A stretch of 64,000 nt of DNA from assembly GCA_037367405.1 (NCBI GenBank), contig JAZKJV010002627.1, positions 372,001 to 436,000 of the forward strand, in the 5' to 3' direction. How positions within the stretch are numbered: the first letter of the stretch is position 1; each line of letters starts with the position of its first letter. Positions 42,317 through 53,620 of the stretch are shown piece by piece. The position numbers and the translations under genes are program-made. Source of the DNA: Ottelia alismoides (Eukaryota; Streptophyta; Magnoliopsida; Alismatales; Hydrocharitaceae). The notes under the pieces are model-generated. The model made no database searches, was not told where the DNA came from, and saw only the letters and a list, made by a program, of their open reading frames with translations.

Positions 42317-45300
42317 TGTTGCGGTTGTTGTATCGACCAGGTGAGTTTTACAAAAAAAGATTAATTTTTGGTTAATCTTCTTTTTTTATTTATACTCCTA
42401 AACTTAAGTGTATAGTGGTTAAGAACGGGAGTATTGAACTCAGGAGGCAAGCTGTTAACAACTATGGTTAAACTATAGACAAACTAAGGTAAACAGATTC
42501 CTAATTTTTATTTAATTTTTAGGGAATTTCCTGAATTTTTATTTGATTTTTAAGAAATTTTATATTGTTTTTGTGAATTTTAAGGTATTTTATGAATTGT
42601 TTTTGTAATTTTAGAAAATGTTTAATTTTTATTTGGCTATTAATTTGCATTTTTAAGTTTTTATTTTATTTTCTATTTTTATGGATTTTAAAGGGTTTTT
42701 AAGATGTTTATAGATTTGGTTAATTTTTAATGTGAGAAAATTTGAGTTTTTTTAAAACTGTGATGTATTATGAATTTTTAAAGTCAAAAACAGTGAGAAA
42801 GTTTTTTTATTTTATTTTTAATAGAAAGTATGTGAAATTATCTTTAAAATGATATGTTTTGTATTTTTATATGATTTTATTTATTTATGGTTTTTACAAG
42901 TTTTTTTATGAATCTTGTATTTTTATTGGTTTTAATATTCGATTTTTGTTTGTTTTTTTTTTGTTTAATATGCAAAATATGGTAAAATATGCTATAGGTA
43001 ATCTTTATAGGATTTTTAGAGACGTTTTTTTTAGATTTTTATAGTTTGCTAGATTTTTGTGTTTTAATAAATTATTAAAAATAGAAAATATTTTTATTTT
43101 GCAAAACTGATAGAATATTATATATAGTATAATGATGGTATTATATGTATTTGTATTATGTTTTTTTTTGTATTTTGAATTTTATTTGATCAGTATAGGG
43201 TATCATAGTATTATATACAGTTTATATGGGTGTATATGTAATAGGTAGGAATTGGAGGGGTGCGGGTGTAAAATTGTAGAGTCTCAAGGGATAGCACGCT
43301 AAAACTCCCAGATGGCACATGCTTCTTCACATGATGAGCTAGGACATGGACTTGTTAGGAATATAAAGAGAAATAAAGAGAATACAGGAGGTCTCCGTGC
43401 AAAATCCTCAGAAATCACATCCAACACCATGTGACTATCCTGCTATTCAGAGCCTGCTTGCAGTTCAACGGAATCTCCAAGCATCAATGCAAAATTTTTC
43501 CAAACATCACGTGGTACTCACGTGACTTCAGCCATTCTGGGCCTGTATAGAAATATCTCGAAGCTCCGAGGATATGACTGTACCAGAACCTCACATGCTT
43601 CGTGTGTGAGGGTGTTTAGCGGCGGACGGTACATCGCACGACGAGTCGATGCAAGGATGGGCATCTTACGTTGGATCCTCACCTGATCAACGTCTATTGT
43701 TGTTCGGATTGCACAGATGTGAGGGTCGTACGATTAGTTCAGTTCAGAGGATCGAATGGGTGAGCTTTAATCTGGACCTAAAGGCGTTCTTCCTAAAAGC
43801 TCTTCGGCAGTTTAGCTTGTGGATCTGAAGCAGAGATATCAACTTGAGCCGGCGATGCTTCAAAGGCGGCAAATCTCGTCGCTACATTCTTCACGTGAAA
43901 GTCAGCGCTGATCGTATTGCTTAATTTGATCCTAATGATATCGACCTTCCGATGCTTGTCTGCAGGTTATAGCTCAAATCCCAAGGTTTGATTCATTTGC
44001 AAATGCTCCAGATCTCCAATAGTGCTTGTTACGCTCCAGGTGGATTTTGGGCACTTCGACTCCAGAGACTTAATGGCAATAGTCGGAATTTCAACCTATG
44101 CTCTCTAATATCCTGCCATTCTGATTGCATATGTCGAGAATATTATTGATGATCCATTCTGCATAGCCTCCAGATGATCAATGAGGCTATGATTCTCCGA
44201 TGAAGAATTCGGTACCTGCAATGGCTCAAATGACTCGAGCACAAGAGCTCGATCCCTAATCGAACGATATAAGTGTGAATGGACGTGTGATGCTGCGTGG
44301 ATGGGGGAAAAAGGATCGAAATTCAAATTTGATAAATCTAAGGTGGTAGGATGAACTAAACGATAATGGTGCGGTAGTGGATTTCTGATGATGTGTATCA
44401 AATCAAAGAGGGAAACCGGCAAAAAATATGGTTAGGGAAAAAAATAGAAGGACGATGTAGATGAAGGATAAGGAGGGTTTGAGAATAGAAGAAGGATTGA
44501 AGCTAGAAACAATGATACTAACCTGGATTGCGAACAAAGGTGGAATATATGGATGTGAACCTGGAGCAGCAGCTCCAGAAGTGACTGCCTCGATGCCTGA
44601 CAGAGGCGGAGGCTGTTGCGCGGCGTGGCTTGAAGCGGTCGCCGCGGAGGATCTCGCCGTCTCTCCCTCCCGAACTCGCTTGACAGGAGGAGATGCCGCT
44701 GTCACCTACTTGACCTCTACCGGAACGTTGAGGAAAAAGGGAGAAAAATGGTAGATGGGGGAAAAGGGGGGATCCGGTGGGTATTTATAGGCAGAGATGA
44801 ATCCGATCACCGGAGATAGTGACAGGAAGCGGGAAGTTGAAGAAACAGCCCGCCAGTGGCCGGCCGTTCGGTGGTTAGCGATTGGACAGGGATAGGAGAA
44901 GAAGCAGGTGGGCAGCGAAGGTAGAACAGGAAGGAAGAAGAAGCTTACGGGGAAGGAGAAGAAAAATTGGTAAAGTATGAGAGAGAAGAAGGAGAGAGAG
45001 TGTAAAAAAATAAAAATCAATGAAATTAAGTTAATCAATTATAAATTAGTTAATGATTAATTAAATTTATAAATAAATACTTATTAATTAATTAATTAGG
45101 TAATTAATATATAATTGCGTAGGTAATTATATACTTAATTAAAGAGTTAATAATTAACTTAAGAAGTTAATTAAGTGTATAATTAATTAGTTAAATAAAT
45201 TAATAAACAATAAATGCATTAAAAATAATAATTTTTTATTATAAGTTAAGAATAGGGTATTAACATATTAAGTAATAATAAAAGTTACGGTACAATGTAC

Positions 45301-46279
45301 AATATACCAATACGGACCCGAAAACCGTATTTTTCGTGTTAACTCCGATTTTAGTGAAACTAGTGTCATTTTGTAGATAATTGAATAATATAATTTTTGG
45401 AACCGAGTTATTCAATTCGGAGTTCATACGACCGAGTTATGAGGCCTGAAAAATTTAGGTAGCGTATTCGGGCCTCAGGATTTTATTGGTATTTTAACTT
45501 AATTTTATTTTTATATCTTTACATACATTTTTATAAGATTTTAGGAAAAGAAATTAGGTTAATCGGGTTTACGATTATTTAATTAAAACCCCGGGAAGAT
45601 TCTACATATAGTATATATACACAACGGGTCCAGAACGCCAAAACTCACCGGTTTTATTCGAATATTTTTTTGATATTTTTAATAAATAGTACTAAGTATA
45701 AAACATATTTTAAAAGTGAGTTTGGTCTGTTTGGAGTTTTCTATAAATAGTTATGAACCACGGAAGCCGGCTTTTACGGTTTTTCGGTCCATTACGACTA
45801 ACTTTTTTATGACGAAATATTTTTCCAATATTTTTATAAAAAAATATATATTTTTATAAACAACTTTCATAAAAGAAATGTTTTGGTTTGAGATAGTCTT
45901 GATGATAAATAAAATAGGTGAAATATTTACGTTGTGAAAAATGGGTAATTTATATTTTTGTCTTTGTTTTCTTAGTATTTTATAAATTAGGATCCTTATC
46001 TCCCCCTACTTATTTATTTTATCGATCAAGTCAATATTGACATGATCTCAAGGTTAGGATCAGTATGTATATTGCATATACATCCTTCTTTTTCTTTTTC
46101 TTTTTATTTTTCTTTTTCTCTTCATTCTTTTATCTTGGATATAAAATAAGTGTTAATTATATAATATTAATAGTTATGGTTAGAGTGATAATTAGTAAGA
46201 ATTACTAGATATTTACTTGTTTTTACCAAGGATTTTAGCCAAAATGAAAGAATAAAGGTGATGAATCACAGATTCATTA
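42317..46279 (-). mobile_element. Element D 3' LTR
   Basis: The minus-strand start is TAATGAATC / GATTCATCA with a three-base loop (46279-46259); A, B and C have TGATG, so the terminal G is mutated. The far end is placed at TGTTGCGG (42317, plus strand) by its CA on the minus strand and by the end of Copia sequence; no target duplication can be tested. A GC-rich island covers about 43560-44980; open frames there are not genes. 42500-43200 is very AT-rich. Confidence 0.82.
44782..44789 (-). promoter_or_regulatory. TATA box of element D LTR
   Basis: The minus strand reads CTGCCTATAAATACCCACC and is followed by a C-rich stretch. It is a strong plant core promoter by sequence. Confidence 0.7.
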
Positions 46280-46280
46280 T

Positions 46281-46315
46281 TCCCCTATACTTTACTTTTG
46301 CTAGTCCCTTAGCAA
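46281..46315 (-). other. Element D polypurine tract with upstream hairpin
   Basis: The minus strand reads AAAGTATAGGGGA next to the LTR. The preceding hairpin is TTGCTA / TAGCAA (46315-46298), the counterpart of the one in element A. Confidence 0.82.
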
Positions 46316-47870
46316 CCACTTATTCTTTAAATAAGTGCAAGAAAAAAGAAAAAGAAAAAGGAAAATAAAAGAACTTAGAACATAATTGTTTCTTTAAACT
46401 GAATTTCACTTTACCCAAAATCTGGAGCTTGGATGCAAACCTTTGGATTATTTGTGTCGGGACTCTATTAGAATTAGGACTTAAGCCTCAATAGCCCTCA
46501 AGTTCCACAAATCCTTATCCAGATTCACCCCAACAGCCGGGTCAGATCCACCTATTCATCACGCAAACTTTTCAACTTTGAAAATAATTTGAGTGTGTGT
46601 GAAAAGTTTTAGCTCTTCCCGCTCTAGAGAAACGAAAAAACTGCCCATCCAGTTACACACTCCTATTGGGCCCTTGCCCAGCAACTCAGTCCTCGAGGAA
46701 GGAGGTATTTCCTTCTGAGGTCAGGTCATGCTGTGTCCACAATCGAGTAAGGGAGAAGATAGAAGAAGGAGAAGAGAACTGGAGTGCGATCAGTGTAATC
46801 ACATCTCCTGTGAAGCCTGACCAGTTTAGCCAAGTCTCCACTAAGGCATGCAGGCTTTCTAAAGCTCGGACCATTCTGGTTATTTTTAGAATTTTGTGTA
46901 TTTGGCTTCTTTTTGGTAGAGATAATTGTTGCACTACATAGGTCTTTTGTACCCGACGGATATAGAATCTTTTCATTCCAATTTTTGGGTCCTAGAAAAA
47001 ATTGTGCCAGCAAATCCTTTCCTCATCTGAAGCTTTATTTCAACCCCAATCTCCCGCGTCTTTAGACATCATCACCGCCAGATAAGGATGGAAATGCACC
47101 ACCGAAATGGATTGTCTTTCGCAACCTCATGCAGGTCGAGCTAAGTGCAGAGTGCATGAGTTCAAAAATAGTTCAAATGGAGAAGAGTTAAACGGATGAC
47201 ACCAGGTATCCTACTTAGGCACTTTCAAGTTGAATTCCGAACATGATCTCGTGGATCCTAAAGAATTAAGTCTACAAGACCTGAAGAGTCTTAATTCCAG
47301 ATTCTAATAAAGTCCCTTTAGAATTAAGTAGATTAAGGCCTAAACCAAGCTCCATCTCTCGGACTTAGACTTAGATCCATTCGATTCAAGAATCATACTT
47401 GTTCTGAAAAATGCTAATGAATGCAACAAATTTTTATGAGGTAAATTTTTCGGATTAAATGTTTTAAGTGGTTTTTAAAGTATTTTGCAAATTTTTATTG
47501 GATTTTAAAACTTTTCAATTTTTAGGGGTCTTTTTGAAAGAGTTATAAATTAATTCATTTTACAAAATTTTACATGAATTTTGTATATTTTAAAAAGGAT
47601 TTTATACACCTTTTATATATAGAATTATTCGGCTTTTATACAAGATTTTTACAAGGATTTTATTTTTCAAATGTTTAAGAATTTTTTATCAAAGAACTTT
47701 ACAATGTTTTTATATACAAATTTTAAGACATTTTTTATTAAGACATTTTTACGGTTTTCTTGTGGATTTTAAAAACCTAAAATATATACCCATGCTTTTA
47801 GAGAGCTGTATTATTAAAAATACAATAAAGTACGAGTTATGGCTTCTAAAGTATATATAGCATATATATA
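46316..47870 (-). other. Element D 3' untranslated region
   Basis: This is noncoding and homologous to the same region of B (AGAAGGAGAAGAGAACTGGA at about 46764, plus strand). An AT-rich low-complexity part spans about 47420-47800. The open frames at 46666-47013 sit in the conserved block but are not kept in the other elements. Confidence 0.7.
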
Positions 47871-47877
47871 CGACACT

Positions 47878-48378
47878 CCCTTATACTTAGCATGAACTAT
47901 GTCCTCATAGTGACCAAAGAAGCGGCAAAGGAAGATATAGCTTGGGCTAAGTATAGATCGGTGAAAAGAATCTATTCTACAATGACTCAAAAAATAACGA
48001 ATGAAAGATTAGAAGTTGATCATCTACTCTATACTTAGGATCAAGTGATCATAAGGATAGCAGACTCGAAATCGAAAATGGTCGAGGTCAAGAGAAAGTA
48101 CACAACTCAACGACTCGACTTGTCCCCCCTATACTTAGGGTAAAACATCCCTAAGTATAGAGATGAATAACAAAAGGTGAGGGACAAGCGAGGGAGCAGA
48201 CGATACAAAAACCGACAACGATCAAAAGAATATATGAGCGAGATTACCCCCCCCCCCCATACTTAGGGTAAAGCACACTCTAAGTATAAGTAACAACAGG
48301 GGTAATCAAACAGAACGAATGAACAACACGGTGTCTACAACCCCCTATACTTAGAATAAAGCACATCCTAAGTATAGC
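47878..48378 (-). repeat. Element D hairpin array, 5 units
   Basis: Units lie at 48341-48378, 48246-48289, 48124-48160, 48026-48062 (decayed) and 47878-47956 (the long closing hairpin). The third has a 12-bp stem, CTATACTTAGGG / CCCTAAGTATAG. A run of 13 C on the plus strand (48247-48259) is the G-run of the second. Confidence 0.9.
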
Positions 48379-48463
48379 AAAAAACTATATCAACCTAAGG
48401 GTGTAAGACAAACGAAAGTAAGAAAGAATAAAATTGAAAATATATACAAGAGATCTTTGAAAA

Positions 48464-49600
48464 TCAGGTATGAGATGCAAAGTGTAAGAATGAAAAGATC
48501 ATCTCATACAAAATAGATTGGGGCAACTTCAACGGTCGGAGGTTCATGATCGAAAAAGCATTTAAATCGCAGACCGTTGACTTGAAAGGTAGAATCAGAT
48601 GACAACTCAGATATATCGATGCTTGTCGTACATCTTTTGCACAAGATAGGGGCCTTTCCACTTACTCTAGAGTTTCCCTGGAAACAATTTCAGTCTCCCA
48701 TCGAATAGCCATACTTTCTTATTCGGCTCAAACTGCTTGTGGCTGATGTGAGAATCATGCCACTCTTTCATCCGCTCTTTATAGTGCAGGATACTCGTGA
48801 AGGCTTCATCACGTAACTCTTCTAGAGCTGTCAGTGCAGTCTGCCTCTGATCTCCCGAATCGTCTAGGCCAAAGATCACTTCTTTCACTGCTCACAAGGA
48901 TTTGTGCTTGATCTCGACATGTAAGTGGCATGTCTTGCCATAAACGAGTCGAAAGGGAGATGTATCAATGGAGTTTTGAAGTATGTTCGATTGGCCCAAA
49001 GAACCGAGCCCAAAAACTACGACCAATCCTTTCGGTCTAGGTGAACAACCTTCTGCAAGATCGTCTTGATCTCCCTATTCGAGACCTCAGCTAGACCATT
49101 CATCTGAGGATGATACAAAGTAGCAACCCGATGGTCTATATCGAACTCTTTAGCAAGTGCTCTTACCTTATCGTTGATGAAGTAGCTACCCCCGTCTGAT
49201 ATTAGAACATGAGGGATCCCGAATCGTATAATGATTGCTTTCTCAGGAACTTGCAAACCGTGTTCGCATTAGTGGCTCGAGAAGGAATAGCCTCTACCCA
49301 ATGACTCACATACTCCACAGCTAAAAGGATATACACGAACCTCTGACTTTTAGGAAATGGGCCCATAAAGTTGATACCCCATGCATCAAACACTTCATAG
49401 AAGTGAATAGGTTGCATCGGCATTAGGTCTCTATGTCCACAAGTGCCCATTTTCTAGCAGTCAATACATCTCTTTACGAATGTGTGAGCATCCGCAACGA
49501 GCGTAGACCACCAAAGGTCGGATTGGAGAACTTTTGTGTTGTCCTCTTCCCTGAATGGTGTCCTCCAGCTTCTAATCGATGACAATACATGAGGACACTC
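48464..49600 (-). pseudogene. Element D integrase, decayed
   Basis: Fragments in order on the minus strand: a CGHRDLMPMQPI segment after the zinc-binding part, WGINFMGPFP (Athila WGIDFMGPFP; the first catalytic Asp of DDE is Asn here), LISDGGSYF (second Asp kept), [14 protein letters not shown] (Glu kept), and the C-terminal ALEELRDEAFTSILHYKER and LFDGRLKLFPGKL that are typical of Athila. Frameshifts near 49250 and in 48890-49015 break it. A short frame to 48464 may be the C-terminal tail. Confidence 0.88.
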
Positions 49601-49629
49601 TGGTATTCCTCTTGAGGAATACACCGATG

Positions 49630-50263
49630 CTAGACAAAATCCATTCCTTCATGATAAAGAATCGGATCCTCCCAATGGTAAGACTTGTCTTTCACGAGGA
49701 AAGTCTCAAGCCTCTGTCTGGACTGACCTTGTGGGACTTTCTTAGTAACAAGAAAGTTCACAATGTCGGCATACCATGGCAGCGAGGCGACAACAAGAAT
49801 TGCCTCGTCGGGGAAGGTCTCGGTTATTCGTGTATCAAACTCAGAAGTCTCGGGTGTTTCTAACCGAGAGAGGTGATCCGCCATCACATTCTTGACTCCA
49901 GGCTTATCATTGATAACAATATCGAACTCTTGGAGTAGAATGATCCATCTGATCATACGTGGCTTCGAATCCTTCTTATCCATTAGATACTTGATGGCGG
50001 TGTGATCAGTGGAGATTGTGATTTTTGATCCTAATATACGGGATCTAAATTTATCTAAGGAAAATACTACAACTAGCATCTCTTTCTCTATAAAAATTCT
50101 GTTGCGCTGAATCCAAAGTCTTGCTAGCGTAGTGTATAGAGTATGGAAGCACATCCCTTCTCTGTCCCAACACAGCCCCAACGGCAAAATTGGAGGCGTC
50201 CGTCATGATCTCGAATGGGAGAGACCAATCAGGTGGCTGAAGGACGGGAGCTTCAACAATCAT
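49630..50263 (-). pseudogene. Element D RNase H, decayed
   Basis: Two frames, 50263-50051 and 50187-49630, overlap with a shift. They have PPDWSLPFEIMTDASNFAVG (first Asp), AVLGQRRD, YASKTLD, a KEMLVVVFSLDKFR segment (Glu), STDHTAIKYL (Asp) and ADHLSRLE, the usual Athila RNase H order. The frameshift lies around YRER/IEKE. Confidence 0.9.
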
Positions 50264-50365
50264 GTTCTTGAGATTTTCAAATGTCGAAAGACACTTATCA
50301 TCGATGATAAACTCGATGTCTTCCGCGAGAAGATCAAACGACGGTCAGGAAATTTTGTTGAAGTC

Positions 50366-51365
50366 TCATATGAAACATCGGTAAAAACCGACATGCCCGA
50401 GGAAAGATCGTAGCTGCTTCAGATTGGACGGTGGATTGAGTTTCTTTATGATATCCACCTTGGTTGGGTCCACCTCCATTCCCTGGTTGGAGATGATGTG
50501 ACCGAGGAATGTCCCATCAGTCATAATAAAATGACTCTTCTCCCAAGAAAGTACGAGGTTAACCTCCATGTACCTCTGAAGTACGCGGTCTAGGCTAGAA
50601 AGGCAGGAATCAAAATCATCACTGTAGATCGAGAAATCATCCATGAAGACCTCCAAGATATCTCCCACCATGTCCGTGAATATCGAAAGCATACACCTCT
50701 AGAATGTAGTCAGAGCATTACATAGTCCAAAGGGCATCAGGTTGAAAGCATACGTTCCGAACAGACAAGTGAATGCCATCTTTTCTTGGTCTTCTGGAGC
50801 AATGGCCACTTAATTATATCTCGAGTACCCGTCGAAAAAATAGTAATGGCTCTTCCCGACTAACCGTTCGATGACCTGATCAATGAACGGTAGCGGAAAG
50901 TGATCCTTCTTGGTCTCCTGATGCAAATGTCTGTAGTCCCTAAAGATGTGCCAAGAAGTCGGTACTCAGGTAGCGATCTCCTCTCTCATTGATCAATGTA
51001 GTGATACTCGTCTTCTTGGGGACCACATGCAAAGGACTAATCCATTTCGAGTTGGAGATGGGATAGATAAAATCAGTGCTCCACCACTTGGATATTTCCT
51101 TCATAACCACCTCTCGAAGATTCGGGTTCAGCCTGTGCTGAAACTCACGAGATGGTTTGGCGTCATCCTCGAGAAAGATGTGGTGGGAGCACGGAGCCAG
51201 TCTAATCCCATGGAGATCAGCTACTGACCACCCGATCGCCTTGCGGTTCTTTTCAAGAATCGCCATCAGACAAGATTCCTGATCTTCGGTCAGATTGGAA
51301 GAGATGATGACCAGAAACATTTTAGATTCACCGGTAAGGAATCGGTATTTCATGCTCTGAGGCAA
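50366..51365 (-). pseudogene. Element D reverse transcriptase, decayed
   Basis: Frame 51365-50940 has the linker and RT N-terminus (AIGWSVADLHGI, AKPSREFQHRLNP, YPISNSKWISPLHVVPKK). Shifted text follows with FFDGYSRYN (catalytic Asp) and MPFGLCNA, then frame 50692-50366 with VFMDDFSIYSDDF (the FMDD active site), SHFIMTDGTFLGH and LRSFLGHVGFYRCFI. In-frame stops at 50811-50813 (TAA) and 50699-50701 (TAG) replace Gln codons in the Athila consensus and fit C-to-T changes. Confidence 0.92.
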
Positions 51366-52524
51366 CGGTTTAAGCTCAGGGAGAGAAGAAACAGGAAGAG
51401 CGGGTTTGATTAGGTCATGTGTATAGGATGCTAGATCTATATGTGTGGCCTCTGCCTGCTCTGACTCAGAAAGAACTGGAGATTGTTGGATATCCTAATT
51501 AGATTCGGTCTCCAGGCTGGTTGTAGGCTCTAATGATGAAGTCTGAAGTGATAGGAATTCTGCGAAACACTGCCAATAAGCATCGTCGAAGTCTGAATGA
51601 TCTGTGGGTGACTGAAAGCTCTGATATTTCAATTCTGACTCAGAGGGATACAAAATGTCTGAATGATCTGAAAGGTTCTCAGAATCGTCTCAACAAGGTT
51701 TTCGTTATTCGTCTCTAAGATTGTGCTCTCCAATCTCCCATTCTCGGATATTTGAATTTCATCTTTGACTGAAGGTGTGATGAAAGATTGAGTGTTAGGT
51801 TCGGCCCAGATGGCCTCATCATCGGTTTATACAAAGTCACAATCCTGATGGTTGTCGGGTTCGTCATCAGATGCTTGCTCTGATGCAGCTTTCCTTGAAT
51901 TCTGGTCTCGGATCGTCTCTATATGTATACATTCACCCTAGATGCAAAAGTACACCTACCCGGTACCATAGTCAAAAGTCTGATCGAGGATCTCACATCT
52001 AACATACAACGCTCCCGAGTCTGGTCTCTTGGCTGGGAGACAGTTCTAAATAGCATGACATGTTTCCTTGGTCAGCACATGGATTTCAGAACTGTTATTG
52101 TGCTACCTCTTTTTTCTACGGACTGTGGTTCGTTCTTTAAGACCTTTATGAAGAAATAGGATGTATGCCAAGGCTTCCAAAAGAGTGAATTGGATAGTGA
52201 ATTTTTCAAGCATCTCTTTCGTCAGATCATTCATTTGCATCTTTTTGTTATTTTATTTTTTAGCGCATTTTCCTAAGCAGAGTGCTTTAGGAAAAGGAAT
52301 CCGTGCATCCTATTGGTTAGTTTGTACAATAGGAGGATCAAAATAAGTAGAAGGAAATGTTTTTGTAAAATTGGGACTTGCTTTTCTCGAATCATCAAAA
52401 AGAGACAGATATTGATCAACTATCTTTTTATTTCTTTTTCGATTTATTCTCTTTTGTACAATTTTTTGTGATTTTCAGTCATCATCACTATATACAAAGA
52501 ACGGTAACGTAGCTACATCAGTGT
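51366..52524 (-). pseudogene. Element D gag-protease region, heavily damaged
   Basis: Broken text on the minus strand near 52260-51920 resembles the Athila gag-protease linker: TLLEALAYILFLHKGL, then TKETCHAI and CLPAKRPDSGA. The protease active site and flap region are not recognisable. The rest is Ser/Glu-rich, low in similarity and full of stops. Plus-strand frames here are shadows. Confidence 0.55.
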
Positions 52525-53620
52525 TCAGCTTTGGCTTCTCTTCAGATTGGGTGGCTTCAGCACCACCATCTCAATCGTCAAAGGGTAAGACGACTTCAGA
52601 ACCTCCATCAACGTCCTCCACAAGTCATTTGTATCATTAGGTGTTTCTTCGGTTAGCCTAGTACAGTCTCCGCCTACTAGCATCCTACCGCTCCTAAGAG
52701 AAACGAAATCAGCGTCATCACAGAAAAGATAATCATATGGAAATACCTGTGACTGGAGGGTGGGCTCAGTCAAATCTACTTGCTCTAATTTTTGCTTCAG
52801 ATTATTTGGGTTGGGCTCTATCTGGGTAGGCAAGGCAGACTTCCCTTTGAGTAAATTCGTGACATGGGTTTTAAACTCATCCATTTCTTTCCTAAAGGAT
52901 GCATGTTGGTCGGTGATCAGGTTGGGGAGATATTCTAAGGCTGGGTTGTCATGGAAAGGTCCATGAGACCCGGATGAGTCGCCTTGATGGTATTGAGGTT
53001 GCGACTGAGCTGGCTGCTGTGGAGGGTAATGTTGCTGATACTGATTCCGATAAGTTCTCTGCCTCCATTGAGGTTACTGGAATTGACGAGGACCGAAATG
53101 TTGTTGTTGTTATCTGCTCTGCTCCATAGGTGCCTACGGTGGCTGTTGAGAAGAGGTACCTCCTGTCAACCAACGGAAACCAGGGTGATCACGACGAGTC
53201 CCTGGTTGCTGCAATCGGTTATACCAAATCCCATTGACCTCAGTCAATGGCTCAGGCATCTCAGAGTATGCTGGGGCATGGATGCCAAGGGCTGATCACT
53301 TTGATACACCACTATCTGAGTGTCAGATGATGGCGTCTGCTGGAGTTATGGGTATGCCTAGGGTTGATGAATAGGCTCAGAATGCACATGGTAAATGTGT
53401 TGTACTAGAGGCCTAGGTAGTATATCTCGGTCTCGGCTTCCTAGGTCGGCTTGTGATCTCGAAGATTGGTTGGAGTCTGCTTATATCTCTTAAAGGCACA
53501 TAATTTGTGTCTTTATATCACTTAGTCATCTCTCAAGCTCGTCAATCTTATCGAGCCTGTCTAGATTTTGGCACTTCTTCTCAATGATTTCCATCTGATC
53601 CAGCTTCCAATAAGAGATCC
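52525..53620 (-). pseudogene. Element D gag, C-terminal part
   Basis: The frame 52884-52525 contains a coil-like MDEFKTHVTNLLKG and the FVSLRSGRML motif, the Athila gag AVTLRSGK equivalent. Upstream to about 53300 the minus strand encodes a Gln/Pro-rich stretch typical of Athila Gag, in broken frames. Element C cuts the gene at 53620. Confidence 0.72.

Larger units (their letters stand above)
42317..53620 (-). mobile_element. Element D: Athila-like element with pol, truncated by element C
   Basis: Read on the minus strand: gag (from 53620), a damaged protease region, RT (51365-50366), RNase H (50263-49630), integrase (about 49600-48667), hairpin array (48378-47878), 3' untranslated block, polypurine tract (about 46294-46281) and 3' LTR (46279-42317). 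Its 5' part should lie beyond element C, outside the window. It is the only pol-bearing relative of A, B and C here. Confidence 0.87.

Noticed and set aside
42500..43200. AT-rich stretch as a matrix attachment region or origin
   Set aside because: It is ordinary LTR sequence of element D and nothing specific supports such a role.
47878..48378. Rho-independent terminators
   Set aside because: This is eukaryotic DNA; the stems are AT-rich and followed by G-runs, not T-runs.
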